Positions 16,346 through 25,064 of a DNA stretch of 64,000 bases are shown here, in pieces. Every line of letters starts with the position of its first letter. Position 1 is the first letter of the stretch. The position numbers were made by a program, and so were the translations under genes. Where the stretch lies: NCBI RefSeq assembly GCF_030812855.1, contig NZ_JAUSTK010000007.1:62001-126000 (forward strand), in the 5' to 3' direction. Source of the stretch: Paenibacillus wynnii (GTDB taxonomy: Bacteria > Bacillota > Bacilli > Paenibacillales > Paenibacillaceae). The notes below the pieces were generated by a model, which was given only the letters and a program-made list of their open reading frames with translations, made no database searches and had not been told where the DNA came from.

Positions 16346-17686
16346 TTAGAGACTTACAGTTACAGCGCTTGATAACAGGTCCGTCCACTGACGCTTCAGC
16401 TCGGATGCATAAATCCAGCGCGTCTTGTTGTACACCCAACGTGTAGCGGGAAGCTCCTGGAAGAGCTCCTCTCCTGACATACCGTCAAAAACGACGAAGC
16501 TCGCCGGATTGCCGGCAGACACACCGTACTCAGGAACACCAGCAATCGTCGCCGGGAGATTCGTCAGCATCTTCAGCAACGTAACAATATCCTCTTCACC
16601 GGCTAGATGTGCCGCATAGGCAGTTATAAGACCAATCTGAAGCATGTCTCCCCGACCGAACGGATGGAACGGATCCTGGATATTGTCGGAGGCGGCTGCA
16701 ACGGGAACCCCGGCTTTCATCAGCTCCTTGACCCGCGTCAGACCGCGTCTCACGTTGCCCTGATCACCGCGGCCCTGAAGGTACAGGTTGACCGCAGGAA
16801 GCGTGACTGCCCCAATCCCCGCCTCTGCCATCTTGGCAATCAGCCGGTCCGCCTCCTTTTGAGCCATCGCGGATAGAGAACATAGATGGCCCGCAGTCGC
16901 CCTTCCTGAATACCCATGAAGTTGGACTTGGTCGCAGTAGACATCAATCGTTTTGAGCTCAGGATCGTCGGATTCATCGCAGTGAAGATCGATCTGCCGG
17001 TCAAACCCCGTCGCGAGTTGAAACGCCCAACGAATTCCTGCTTCTGGATCGGGTGCCAGATGCGGTGCTCCGCCGATGCCATCGATGCCCATCCGCAGCG
17101 TCTCCTCGGCGAAGTCAGTGAGCCTTCGTTCTTGGGCGGGATCGTAAAAATACATCGGAAAGTACTGGATGTCGACGAAATCCTTCACCATCTCCCTCGC
17201 CTCCAAAGCTGCCTCTACCGTACGCATTGCAACCTCACGGCCAAGATGGAAGGGAACATCGAGATGACTGCGAAGTGTAAGACTGCCGAAGGAAGCTGCT
17301 CTAAGTGCCGCCTTAACAATCCGTTCCCTGATTGATTCCTTGCTGAAGGTCGGAGTGACGGAACGGTAATTTTCGATCGCTTCCAGAAGGGTTCCCGAGC
17401 GATTTCGCACATGAGTGATCGAATAGGCTTTGTCCAGATGCATATGGACGTCTACAAATCCGGGCAGCAGCACCCGCCCCTGCAGATCGATCTCCCGGGC
17501 TGTCCGAAGTTCCTCGAAGTTTAGTTTGGAGATCGGCACGTGCCCATCCGATACCACAATCTCTTCCTGAGCTTCAACAGTAGACCATTTCCCATCCTTG
17601 ATTGTTAGCTTGAACAAACCACCACCCTGGGCAAGGGGCAATCTAGCGTTTATAGCTTCCAGATCAGCCAGCATGGCTGACACCAT
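16346..17686 (-). CDS. Cytosine deaminase-like amidohydrolase
   Basis: About 446 residues. The first ATG (17686) directly follows GAAAGG; the ATG four codons on (M-L-A-D-L-E) has better spacing, so the start is uncertain by 4 codons. All CodA metal motifs are visible: D-V-H-M-H-L-D, L-H-C-D-E-S-D-D, A-T-A-G-H-L and A-A-A-S-D-N. The family hydrolyses ring C-N bonds in cytosine, isoguanine, creatinine and related compounds. It is paralogous to the gene at 13150 but clearly diverged, and keeps the Zn ligand that gene lost. It lies between the importer permease and binding-protein genes. Confidence 0.85.
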   Translation of the reverse strand: MVSAMLADLEAINARLPLAQGGGLFKLTIKDGKWSTVEAQEEIVVSDGHVPISKLNFEELRTAREIDLQGRVLLPGFVDVHMHLDKAYSITHVRNRSGTLLEAIENYRSVTPTFSKESIRERIVKAALRAASFGSLTLRSHLDVPFHLGREVAMRTVEAALEAREMVKDFVDIQYFPMYFYDPAQERRLTDFAEETLRMGIDGIGGAPHLAPDPEAGIRWAFQLATGFDRQIDLHCDESDDPELKTIDVYCDQVQLHGYSGRATAGHLCSLSAMAQKEADRLIAKMAEAGIGAVTLPAVNLYLQGRGDQGNVRRGLTRVKELMKAGVPVAAASDNIQDPFHPFGRGDMLQIGLITAYAAHLAGEEDIVTLLKMLTNLPATIAGVPEYGVSAGNPASFVVFDGMSGEELFQELPATRWVYNKTRWIYASELKRQWTDLLSSAVTVSL

Positions 17687-17705
17687 CCTTTCGAGCTGTC
17701 ATTCT

Positions 17706-18590
17706 CTACCCGTCTGACGACTTCATCTCTGATTCGTGCCAGGAGCTGAGCATCCACTTGGAGAAGGCGTTGACCAGGAGGAAAAAAGCAATTCCGAGCA
17801 CCGACGCCGATAATCCACAGGCGAACAAATAAGCGGTTTGAAGACGGGAGGCGGCTACGGTGATCGCATAACCCAAGCCCCCCTGGCCGCCTCCGATTCC
17901 AGCGATGTATTCGCCCACGATGGCTCCGATAACGGCAAGTGTACAGGAAATTTTGAGTCCGGCGACAATGTAAGGTAGCGCAGACGGCAAGCGCAGGCGG
18001 AACATGGATTGCAAAGGCGAGGCATTGTAAAGATAGAAAAGGTTCTTCATGTTCTGGTCAGTTGAGTGGAGCCCGACAAGTGTATTGGACAGCATTGGGA
18101 AAAAGCCAATTAGGAAGGCTATAATAACGATCGCATTGATTCCGGCACCGAACCAGATCACGATGATGGGTGCGATGGCGACGATCGGTATAGTTTGCAT
18201 AATAATGGCGTAAGGGTATACGATTCTCTCGACAAACTTGGAACTTGCCAAGATGATCGCAAATCCAACCCCTAGCACGACGCTGAGTAAAAATCCTAGC
18301 ACGGCTTCCATAATTGTCGTATACACGGATACCCATAGATTAGCGCCGTTCTCTATTACAGCCTGAACGATATCGGAGGGTTTGGGCAGCAGAAAAGGCT
18401 TAATATCAGCCAACCGGCAGACAAGTTCCCATCCACCAATAAATATCACAAACGCTACGAGGGGAGGCAGCGCTGTTTTCAACCATGCCGGCCTGGAGTT
18501 GTACGATTTTCTCTCCGATACCACTCTTGGTTTTGTTTCCGATAGATAACGGCTGGGGTTAGCGGCACCCTTAACGATCTCTTCCCTCAT
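17706..18590 (-). CDS. ABC transporter permease, SsuC/ThiX type
   Basis: 294 residues with about six membrane segments, and a binding-protein-dependent permease loop with the EAA-type motif (Y-L-Y-N-A-S-P-L-Q-S-M-F-R-L-R-L-P-S-A-L-P-Y-I). The family covers sulfonate, nitrate, taurine and thiamine-precursor importers. The start overlaps the stop of the oxidase gene by 4 bp (ATGA), which indicates translational coupling. It partners the NMT1-like binding protein and the ATPase of the same operon. Confidence 0.88.
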   Translation of the reverse strand: MREEIVKGAANPSRYLSETKPRVVSERKSYNSRPAWLKTALPPLVAFVIFIGGWELVCRLADIKPFLLPKPSDIVQAVIENGANLWVSVYTTIMEAVLGFLLSVVLGVGFAIILASSKFVERIVYPYAIIMQTIPIVAIAPIIVIWFGAGINAIVIIAFLIGFFPMLSNTLVGLHSTDQNMKNLFYLYNASPLQSMFRLRLPSALPYIVAGLKISCTLAVIGAIVGEYIAGIGGGQGGLGYAITVAASRLQTAYLFACGLSASVLGIAFFLLVNAFSKWMLSSWHESEMKSSDG

Positions 18591-19945
18591 CTCTCATCAC
18601 TCCCTATCGTTTCCTGTGCAGCGGGAATCTGCAGCTTGCCTGGGTTTAACAGGGAACGCGGGTCGTTCGTTCGCTTGGCAGCAAGCATCGCCTCTATTTG
18701 TCCGTGTCCACCCATTTCGAGCATCCACGTGTGAGGATCGTTGATTCCGACGCCTATCGAACGGAAGAACGCGATGATCTCGTATAACCGTTCGTGAGTC
18801 GTATATCGGAGGATAGGCAGTGCGGCTGGGACGATGACGCCCGCCGAACGCATGAATTCGAAGTGCAAAAGTACTTCATCGCCAAACTCAGCCTTGATTT
18901 GACCGATTTGCCGAGGGAAATCGACCGGATGGAAGCCTGCCTGGAGATAAGTGAGAGAAGGATCTGTCTTTAGAGCCCATAAGGTGGTGTGGTTCCATGT
19001 GAAATCGGATAGGCCAATGGTTTTATGGTATTGATCGGAGGGGATGACATAGCCGATGCGTCCGCCAAACAAGGCAGCATGGTCCGCAAGCGCATTTTCG
19101 GTGCCTTCCTCAGTCTCCAGCAAGCACGCGCTTGCCCCTGGCTCGAGGTGCTTCCCGATCGGTTTGAAGAACGAAGGAATAGGCCATTCGATGGAAGTGA
19201 CCAGCCGCTTGCGGATCGAGTCGTCGGATGCCACTGCATGAGAGAAACGGTAAGCCGCTTCAAAATCGTCAAATTGCACGACCGTCTGTCCCCAGGAAAC
19301 CTTCGTTGAGATCGGGATCTTCAGCTCCGTCAGGATACCATTGGTTCCGTAATTATGAATGTAAGCTGCGAGCTCTGGCCCGTTGATGGTAAGCCTCCGG
19401 GGCGTCTCCTCTAACGTGTACACGACGGCCTCCAGCACGTTGCCGTCCCACAGATCCCCCCAAGTGATGGAGCCAATGCCACCGGAGCCGCCGCAGACGA
19501 AACCGCCTACCGTCGCCTTCATGAACGTGCTTGGATAAATCCGAAGCTCCTTGCCTTGCATACGAAGAAGCTTCTCCAGCGCTCCCAGACGAACTCCTGC
19601 CTGAACTCGGGCATATTCTTCTGTCACCTCCTGCACGGCATTTAGTCGACTCAAGTCCAGCACAATGCCGCCTTCCAGCGGTACTGCCTGCCCGTAATTC
19701 CCAGTTCCCGATCCACGGGTAGTAATCGGAATGCCGTGGTGATAAGCAAAGGAGAGCACCGAGGCGACCTGCTCCTCCGTCTCCGGAATAACGATTGCGT
19801 CCGCTCTCTTGTCCCGCAGCAGCGGCTCAAGCACGGGTGAATACCAGTAATAATCCTTCGATAATTTGTCAACTTGGTCGAAACCGAGGAGCAGCCTTTC
19901 TTCCCCGACTAAATCCGCTAATTCCTTTGTCCATACATCCGTCAT
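18587..19945 (-). CDS. FAD-binding oxidase (GlcD/PCMH type)
   Basis: 452 residues. The PCMH FAD-binding domain shows T-R-G-S-G-T-G-N-Y-G-Q-A-V-P near residue 80 and G-G-F-V-C-G-G-S-G-G-I-G-S-I near 150, the loops that hold the flavin diphosphate. The C-terminal half resembles D-lactate/glycolate oxidase substrate domains but ends early, without an iron-sulphur partner. No signal peptide. It probably oxidises a hydroxy acid or a ring C-N bond produced in this operon; electrons could pass to oxygen or the flavodoxin. The 4-bp overlap with the permease gene shows co-translation. Confidence 0.82.
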   Translation of the reverse strand: MTDVWTKELADLVGEERLLLGFDQVDKLSKDYYWYSPVLEPLLRDKRADAIVIPETEEQVASVLSFAYHHGIPITTRGSGTGNYGQAVPLEGGIVLDLSRLNAVQEVTEEYARVQAGVRLGALEKLLRMQGKELRIYPSTFMKATVGGFVCGGSGGIGSITWGDLWDGNVLEAVVYTLEETPRRLTINGPELAAYIHNYGTNGILTELKIPISTKVSWGQTVVQFDDFEAAYRFSHAVASDDSIRKRLVTSIEWPIPSFFKPIGKHLEPGASACLLETEEGTENALADHAALFGGRIGYVIPSDQYHKTIGLSDFTWNHTTLWALKTDPSLTYLQAGFHPVDFPRQIGQIKAEFGDEVLLHFEFMRSAGVIVPAALPILRYTTHERLYEIIAFFRSIGVGINDPHTWMLEMGGHGQIEAMLAAKRTNDPRSLLNPGKLQIPAAQETIGSDER

Positions 19946-19979
19946 CAGTTGATCCTCCTCTTCATGCTTGTATTATGAG

Positions 19980-20753
19980 TCAGTGCTTCAGAGCATCCGA
20001 TACGGTGCGGACAATCTGCCCGAATTCCGGGGTGGTACGGAAAGATTCGTTGCGTGGAAAAGGGACCGGAACGTCAATTACAGCGGCTATCTTGCCGGGG
20101 CTAGGGGTCATTACAGCCACACGGGTGGACAAAAATACGGCTTCGAAAACGTTATGCGTGACGAACAGTACGGTCATTTCCTGGTCTCTGCTCCAAAGGT
20201 CGAGCAGCTCGAACTGAAGCGTCTGCCTAGTAATCTCGTCCAGTGCACCGAACGGTTCATCCATCAGGAGCAGCTTGGGCTTGGATACGAGCGCCCTGGC
20301 AATCGAGGCCCTCATCTTCATCCCCCCGGACAGTTGTCTGGGCATTGACTTCATATAATCCTTCAGCCCCACCAACTCGAGCACGCGTTCTGCCTCCAGC
20401 AGGCGCTCCTTGCGGGATACGCCGCGAAGCGCTAACGGGAGGGCCACGTTGTCAATGACGGAACTCCAGGGCAGTAACGTGTGATCCTGAAAGACGAAGG
20501 CGGTATCACTCTGCTTGCGGGCCTGCTTGGGAGTAGTCCCCATTACATCAAGCGTCCCTCCCGTGGGTTCAGACAGGCCGGTAATCATTTTAAAGATCGT
20601 TGACTTGCCGCAGCCGGACGGACCGACAAAGCAGAGAAACTCGCCTTCGTTAATAGAGAGATCCACATCCTGAACGGCGACAGTTCCGTTCGGATACACT
20701 TTGGACAGCCCCCCCATTCGTACCCTTTCTTTTCTGACCGCAGTCGTTTCCAT
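19980..20753 (-). CDS. ABC transporter ATPase, SsuB/TauB type
   Basis: 257 residues. Walker A G-P-S-G-C-G-K-S-T, Q-loop V-F-Q-D-H-T-L-L-P-W, signature L-S-G-G-M-K-M-R, Walker B L-L-L-M-D-E-P-F-G-A-L-D and the switch T-H-N-V-F-E-A. The L-L-P-W and P-F-G-A-L-D-E-I-T-R variants are typical of nitrate/sulfonate/taurine-type importers. The signature has K-M in place of the usual Q-Q/Q-R, which is common in this subfamily. GAGGAGAG lies before the ATG. It energises the importer made of 17706 and 15202. Confidence 0.9.
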   Translation of the reverse strand: METTAVRKERVRMGGLSKVYPNGTVAVQDVDLSINEGEFLCFVGPSGCGKSTIFKMITGLSEPTGGTLDVMGTTPKQARKQSDTAFVFQDHTLLPWSSVIDNVALPLALRGVSRKERLLEAERVLELVGLKDYMKSMPRQLSGGMKMRASIARALVSKPKLLLMDEPFGALDEITRQTLQFELLDLWSRDQEMTVLFVTHNVFEAVFLSTRVAVMTPSPGKIAAVIDVPVPFPRNESFRTTPEFGQIVRTVSDALKH

Positions 20754-20773
20754 AGTTGTCGCAGCTCCTCTCC

Positions 20774-21574
20774 TTATTCCTTCATAGATCCCATGTCAAA
20801 TGTCGCAATCTCCAGCAGAGCTTCCGCAAGAAGCGGTCCCGCCTTCTTCAGCATCGCCTCTCCCCGCTCAGGATTCGCTTTGGTTGCGTCGCCGGCGATT
20901 CCACTGTTGGAGATATCTTTCATAACCCAAGCAAACGATCTGGAACGGAAGGAGAAGGAATCCGACTGGGGAAACTTCGGCAGTTCCCTTAGAGCCAGCT
21001 CGGGATGGACCCAGTCCGGACAGACCGCCATTACTAGAGAGGTCTCCACATCTCCTGCGTGAATGCCGCTCGCCTTCTCCTCTTCATCGGTGAACGAATC
21101 GCTGTAACGGACCGCACCCGGATCAAGGCGGTAGACGTCAAGTCCAGTTGAGAGACGAATCTCCCTCAACATCATGCCGAGCAGATCGGCGTTGCCCCCG
21201 TGGGTGTTGAACAGCAGCAGCTTCTTAAATCCGCTTCTGGCGACAGATGCAGCGATGTCCTGAAGCACCATCATCAAAGTCTGGGCAGACAATGTAAACG
21301 TCCCAGGGAATTCTGCGTGCTCGGTACTTTTTCCGTAGCTGATAGAGGGGATCAGCCAGATTGGGGCGTCTTCGGGAAGGTGCTTGAATGCTTCCGCGAT
21401 CAACGCCTCCCCCAGCAGAGTATCCGTGTAGACAGGCATGTGGGGCCCATGCTGCTCGATGGCACCCACAGGAAGGACGATCAGCACATCCTCCTTCGGC
21501 ATCGCTTCGATCTCCTTCGTCGTTAGCCGAGGCAGAAAGCGGCGATTAAAGGCGTTTCCGTTATATCTGAACAT
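20774..21574 (-). CDS. Creatininase family amidohydrolase
   Basis: 266 residues from the ATG at 21574 (GAGGTGAGAGG ahead; a TTG one codon earlier is not needed). Metal-binding motifs of the creatininase fold are present: P-V-G-A-I-E-Q-H-G-P-H-M-P-V-Y-T-D, F-N-T-H-G-G-N-A-D and I-H-A-G-D-V-E-T-S. Members open cyclic amides (creatinine), remove formyl groups (FAPy deformylase) or trim peptides (MftE). It is the first gene of the operon, divergent from the DeoR-type regulator across a 310-bp control region. The deaminase-like neighbours favour a heterocycle or cyclic-amide pathway; no radical SAM gene is present, so mycofactocin is unlikely. Confidence 0.85.
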   Translation of the reverse strand: MFRYNGNAFNRRFLPRLTTKEIEAMPKEDVLIVLPVGAIEQHGPHMPVYTDTLLGEALIAEAFKHLPEDAPIWLIPSISYGKSTEHAEFPGTFTLSAQTLMMVLQDIAASVARSGFKKLLLFNTHGGNADLLGMMLREIRLSTGLDVYRLDPGAVRYSDSFTDEEEKASGIHAGDVETSLVMAVCPDWVHPELALRELPKFPQSDSFSFRSRSFAWVMKDISNSGIAGDATKANPERGEAMLKKAGPLLAEALLEIATFDMGSMKE

Positions 21575-21718
21575 CAACCTCTCACCTCGTATTCCAAATT
21601 TTTTTAATGTAATATATCATTACACAATATGAGAGCATAACCCCCTATTTACAGTGAATCAAGACATTTAAAGATGGTTTTAGAACATCGAGTTAGTTAA
21701 CATCACACTAAAATAACA

Positions 21719-21782
21719 TTTGTATAGTATATATATCACATAAACGAAAGTTTGTATAGCATAAATTCACATCAAACGAACA
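21719..21782. promoter_or_regulatory. Tandem 32-bp direct repeat, candidate DeoR operators
   Basis: TTTGTATAG ... CACATAAACGAA (21719-21747) is repeated with exactly 32-bp spacing as TTTGTATAG ... CACATCAAACGAA (from 21751). It lies in the AT-rich region between the divergent operon and regulator. Three-turn phasing places both on one face of the helix, fitting a tetrameric DeoR/GlpR-type repressor. Confidence 0.6.
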
Positions 21783-21801
21783 TATGAGTAACATTTCCTT
21801 A

Positions 21802-21830
21802 CTGACAAAAAAACTCTGGAAGGGTATAAT
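21802..21830 (+). promoter_or_regulatory. Sigma-A promoter of the DeoR-type regulator
   Basis: CTGACA (21802-21807), 17 bp, TATAAT (21825-21830). A leader of about 50 bp carries a small hairpin (ACCGG/CCGGT) before the GGGGAGG ribosome site. Confidence 0.7.
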
Positions 21831-21886
21831 TGCAAAAAAAACACCGGTAAAACCCGGTCATGCAGATTTCGGGGAGGATTCATCAT

Positions 21887-22663
21887 ATGCTCATGGGAAC
21901 AAGACAATATGAAATCATGAAGCTGCTTGAGCTCAAGCAGCAGGCAACCATCATGGAACTCGCTGAGAAGTTTAAAGTCTCACAGATGACCATACGGCGC
22001 GATCTGGACCAGTTGCAGTCCGAAGGAAAAATTCAGCGGTCCCACGGCGGGGCTGTTAAGGTTAAAAGATTCATGGGCTCCGATTACGATCAGCGAGCGA
22101 ACGAAAACAAAGCTGAGAAGATTGCCATCGCGAGGGAAGCCGTGAACCATATCAAGGACGGGATGAGCATTATTCTGGATGCAGGGACGACTGTCGCGGC
22201 CATGGTAGAAGAGTTGGAAAAGTTTAAGGATCTGAAAATCATCACCCGTGATTTGCACACGGCGCTGCTTCTCTCGAACGAACAGAGATTCGGCAGTTTC
22301 GACGTCTACTGTACAGGAGGCCGGCTAAGCAAGTGGGCTTACAGCCTAGACGGTATCTATACGGAAAAGATGCTCGCCTCACTGACGGTGGATGTGGCAT
22401 TCCTTACTTGTGAAGCCGTCTCTCATGCCAAGGGTGCCATGGCCTGGTCGCCCGTGCTCGTGGGTGCCAGACAGACTGCCATGAACGCGGCGGATAAAAA
22501 CATTCTGCTTGTCGATTCGACCAAGTTCAGTTATAATTCGCTCGCGATCTTTGCCAGTCTTGACTCGTTCGACGAGATCATCACCGAGAATGGACTCGAT
22601 GAAGACGAAGCCGATGTTTATAGGACTGCCGGCTATCCGATTCGCATCGTACCCGTCACGTAA
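21887..22663 (+). CDS. DeoR/GlpR family transcriptional regulator
   Basis: 258 residues from the ATG at 21887, chosen because GGGGAGG lies 9 bases ahead; the frame opens earlier at 21860. The N-terminal HTH reads R-Q-Y-E-I-M-K-L-L-E-L, M-E-L-A-E-K-F-K-V-S-Q-M-T-I-R-R-D-L-D-Q-L, the DeoR signature. The C-terminal sugar-phosphate sensor domain shows I-L-D-A-G-T-T and L-L-V-D-S-T-K-F near its end. Members usually repress a catabolic operon until a phosphorylated intermediate binds. The divergent operon starting with the creatininase-like gene, with tandem repeats between them, is the likely target. The sensor ligand is a puzzle, since no kinase is encoded nearby. Confidence 0.88.
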   Translation: MLMGTRQYEIMKLLELKQQATIMELAEKFKVSQMTIRRDLDQLQSEGKIQRSHGGAVKVKRFMGSDYDQRANENKAEKIAIAREAVNHIKDGMSIILDAGTTVAAMVEELEKFKDLKIITRDLHTALLLSNEQRFGSFDVYCTGGRLSKWAYSLDGIYTEKMLASLTVDVAFLTCEAVSHAKGAMAWSPVLVGARQTAMNAADKNILLVDSTKFSYNSLAIFASLDSFDEIITENGLDEDEADVYRTAGYPIRIVPVT

Positions 22664-22776
22664 TCGCTTCCACAATAGTATTAATTTTTCTCTAATTCAA
22701 GAATCGTACACCAGTCAATTCCTTTTCCTATTTAGACGTGCTATAGTCGAAATGATCTTGTTTGGAGGGGATAATT

Positions 22777-22815
22777 ATGAATAACTATATCATCGGACCC
22801 ATTTTAGAGGGATAA
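22777..22815 (+). other. 12-codon ORF with strong ribosome site, probably a truncated gene start
   Basis: GGAGGGG precedes ATG-AAT-AAC-TAT, and the frame ends after M-N-N-Y-I-I-G-P-I-L-E-G. The following bases stay open in shifted frames to about 22890 and end in a strong hairpin. Either a leader peptide or the stub of a deleted gene; the stub is more likely. Confidence 0.3.
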
Positions 22816-22888
22816 CGCCTGCGGCTTGTTCGCCGATCAGCTGGCTGCTACGATTCGCAGATACGCCTGAGGATCGGTATAAACAATA

Positions 22889-22928
22889 GAATGGCGGCAC
22901 AGGATTTCATCCCTGTGCCGCCATTTTT
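22889..22928. terminator. Strong bidirectional terminator
   Basis: AATGGCGGCACAGG / CCTGTGCCGCCATT, 14-bp perfect stem with a 9-base loop and a T-run on the + side. It overlaps the end of the truncated permease gene on the minus strand. Confidence 0.8.
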
Positions 22929-23857
22929 CATGCTGCTTTTTTCTCGTCTTTCACCTTTTTGCTCCCAATTGAATAAAGCACAAATAATAGAATAAACCAT
23001 AGCGGTGTAAACAATAAAGCAGGACGTGTATCTTTAGCGAACAGCATAATAATGAGAATTCCGGCAAACAACGTTAAGACAACAACGTTAATAAATGGCG
23101 TAAAAGGGGCTTTGAATTTCGATTTAGCCTGTAATTCCGGCCGGGTCTTCTTATACTTAATGTGGCACACGAGAACGACACCCCAAACCCAGATAAAACA
23201 AATTGCACTTATGGTTGTCACTATGCTAAAAGCCTGCCCCGGAATGATTTTACTCAAGAGAGCTCCCACGGATATGACCAGTGTAGAAATGTATAAGGAG
23301 TTCCCTGGTACATGATTTTTGTTCAGTTTGGCAAAATGAGAAGACTCCTGATCTTTCTTGCTTAAGCTATAGAGAATCCGGCTTGTTGAGAACATCCCGC
23401 TGTTACAAGCGGAAGCAGCAGAAGTTAATACGACAAAATTAATAATCCCTGCGGCGATCGGAATCCCCACTAAACTAAATGTCTTCACAAAAGGACTCTC
23501 TGACGGATTGAGCTCCGTCCATGGGTTAATGCATAGCAGAACAAAAAGCGCACCAACGTAGAAAAATAGAATCCTTAGAGGAATTTTATTAATAGCCGAT
23601 GGAATACTTTTTTCAGGATTCGCTGTTTCCGCTGCCGATACACCCACTAATTCCACACCGACGTAGGCGAATACAACCATTTGAAAGGAAAGTAAAAAGC
23701 CTGTAACTCCGTTCGGAAAAACTCCCCCATGCTCCCAAAGGTTTTTGACCGTCACAGTTCCTGCATCCGTCTTTAATCCCATAACCAGCAAAACAACCCC
23801 GGTGCCAATTAATGCGAGAATCGTGAGTCCGTTATTCTCCCAATTTAACCTTTTCAA
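22928..23857 (-). pseudogene. Amino-acid permease (APC superfamily), N-terminus missing
   Basis: 309 codons matching the C-terminal two thirds of AapA/YcgF-type amino-acid permeases (usually about 450-470 residues): M-V-V-F-A-Y-V-G-V-E-L-V-G-V-S-A-A-E-T, then S-A-C-N-S-G-M-F-S-T-S-R and C-terminal membrane segments. The first four or so membrane helices, with the G-S-G-I-F-x-G-P substrate motif of helix 1, are absent. No ribosome site fits the first ATG. Upstream sequence gives no matching frame, so this is a 5'-truncated pseudogene rather than a short transporter. Confidence 0.75.
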
Positions 23858-23995
23858 AGCAAATAAGTGCTTTGGTGTCCGTAGCTCCTCCTATCCTTCC
23901 ACTCCGCACATGATTCCTTTACACCTTGTCTTTTCGGCCAAGCACTAGTATTGGTTTTGAGCCTATAAAACTGCAACCAATATAACCCTGATTTT

Positions 23996-24532
23996 CTAAT
24001 TTTCTATAACAATTTCTCCTTCATCACTTGGTTCTTCAAACCCATTGAGAAAAGTTGTTAACAACTCCTCTGTAATCGTAAAGGCAGCATTTGCATCAAA
24101 ACGTTGGCTGCGAATCTTTAGGCGCTTCCGCAATTCATCAGGATGTACTTTCAAATAAATGAGTTTCCATTTCCCTCCCGCGTTTTCAATAAGCCGCTTA
24201 TATTCATTTCTTTCCGACCTGCTCCAAAAACTAGAGTCAACCACAACCTGTTTTTTATCTAGAATGAACTGCACGATCTTATTACGTAATCTTAGATGTG
24301 CTTCATTTAAATAGTCCCTATACTTTTCAATGGGATAATCAATTCCATATCGTCCGTTGGCCGACCATACCTCCTCATCAATAGAAAGGCGTATATAGCC
24401 ATACTCCTCCATTTTTTGAGAAAAGGTAGTTTTCCCCGAGCCCGCTATTCCGCACATTAAAACAACTAAAGATTTATCAGGATCTCGTTCTGAATCCATC
24501 AATAGCTCCATGTCCAATTTGTCTAACATCAT
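23996..24532 (-). CDS. P-loop kinase-like ATPase (AAA_33/zeta-toxin-like fold)
   Basis: 178 residues behind AGGAGGA. Walker A G-I-A-G-S-G-K-T-T-F is followed by I-R-L-S-I-D-E-E-V-W, V-V-V-D-S-S-F-W-S-R-S-E-R-N-E-Y and L-K-V-H-P-D-E-L-R-K-R-L. This layout is common to small-molecule and polynucleotide kinase-like proteins annotated AAA_33. They phosphorylate small substrates or nucleotides; the acceptor is not predictable. No antitoxin-like gene is adjacent. The downstream 140 bp hold no convincing gene. Function remains general. Confidence 0.7.
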   Translation of the reverse strand: MMLDKLDMELLMDSERDPDKSLVVLMCGIAGSGKTTFSQKMEEYGYIRLSIDEEVWSANGRYGIDYPIEKYRDYLNEAHLRLRNKIVQFILDKKQVVVDSSFWSRSERNEYKRLIENAGGKWKLIYLKVHPDELRKRLKIRSQRFDANAAFTITEELLTTFLNGFEEPSDEGEIVIEN

Positions 24533-24641
24533 GTATTCCTCCTAATCTCCCCTCAGCCATTTCATCCAGTTTACCCTTGGAGCGTGCTGCCAGCAATAAA
24601 AAAGAGTCGCGCCAACATTCTGGGCAACTCTTTGTCCGTAA

Positions 24642-25064
24642 TTAGTGTTCAAGCTCAGTATAAATTTGAAAGGTCACGCCGAATTTATCCGTTACATCAC
24701 CAAATCCAGGGCTGAAAGGTTCCTCTCTAAACGGCATATTGACTTGCCCTTCTTGCCGCAAGGCTTCATAAATTCGTTTTGATTTTTCTACGTCGTTCGT
24801 TGTAATGCAAATGGTTACCCGCTTCCCGTTTTCAATAGGCGAACCGCCTGGAGCATCCGAAAACATGAGTTCCGTTACACCGACTTTTAACTTGGCGTGC
24901 GCTACAAGACTCCTCAGATCGTCAGTGAACGTATTGGGCATGTCCGGCATTTCACCGTAAGTAACCATGGAGAGGATTTCTGCATCTATGGCTTGTTCAT
25001 AAAACTGAATGGCTTCCTTTACGCGTCCCTCCAAAGTAATATAAGGGGTAAGTTTTACCGTCAT
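24642..25064 (-). CDS. VOC superfamily (PhnB/glyoxalase-like) protein
   Basis: 140 residues. T-P-Y-I-T-L-E-G-R-V-K-E-A-I-Q-F-Y at the start, L-M-F-S-D-A-P-G-G near the middle, and the end F-G-D-V-T-D-K-F-G-V-T-F-Q-I are the PhnB/3-demethylubiquinone-methyltransferase-like signature. It overlaps the sigma-factor stop codon by 4 bp (ATGA). Coupling of this family to SigX5-type sigma factors is common in actinobacteria and bacilli, where the function is largely unknown, perhaps ligand sensing. A short terminator is not obvious downstream. Confidence 0.8.
   Translation of the reverse strand: MTVKLTPYITLEGRVKEAIQFYEQAIDAEILSMVTYGEMPDMPNTFTDDLRSLVAHAKLKVGVTELMFSDAPGGSPIENGKRVTICITTNDVEKSKRIYEALRQEGQVNMPFREEPFSPGFGDVTDKFGVTFQIYTELEH

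Noticed and set aside
13150..22663. Mycofactocin or thiamine-salvage assignment for the catabolic operon
   Set aside because: No radical SAM or MftA-like gene; no TenA, ThiD or TPP riboswitch is visible. Creatininase and NMT1-type proteins alone do not define these pathways.
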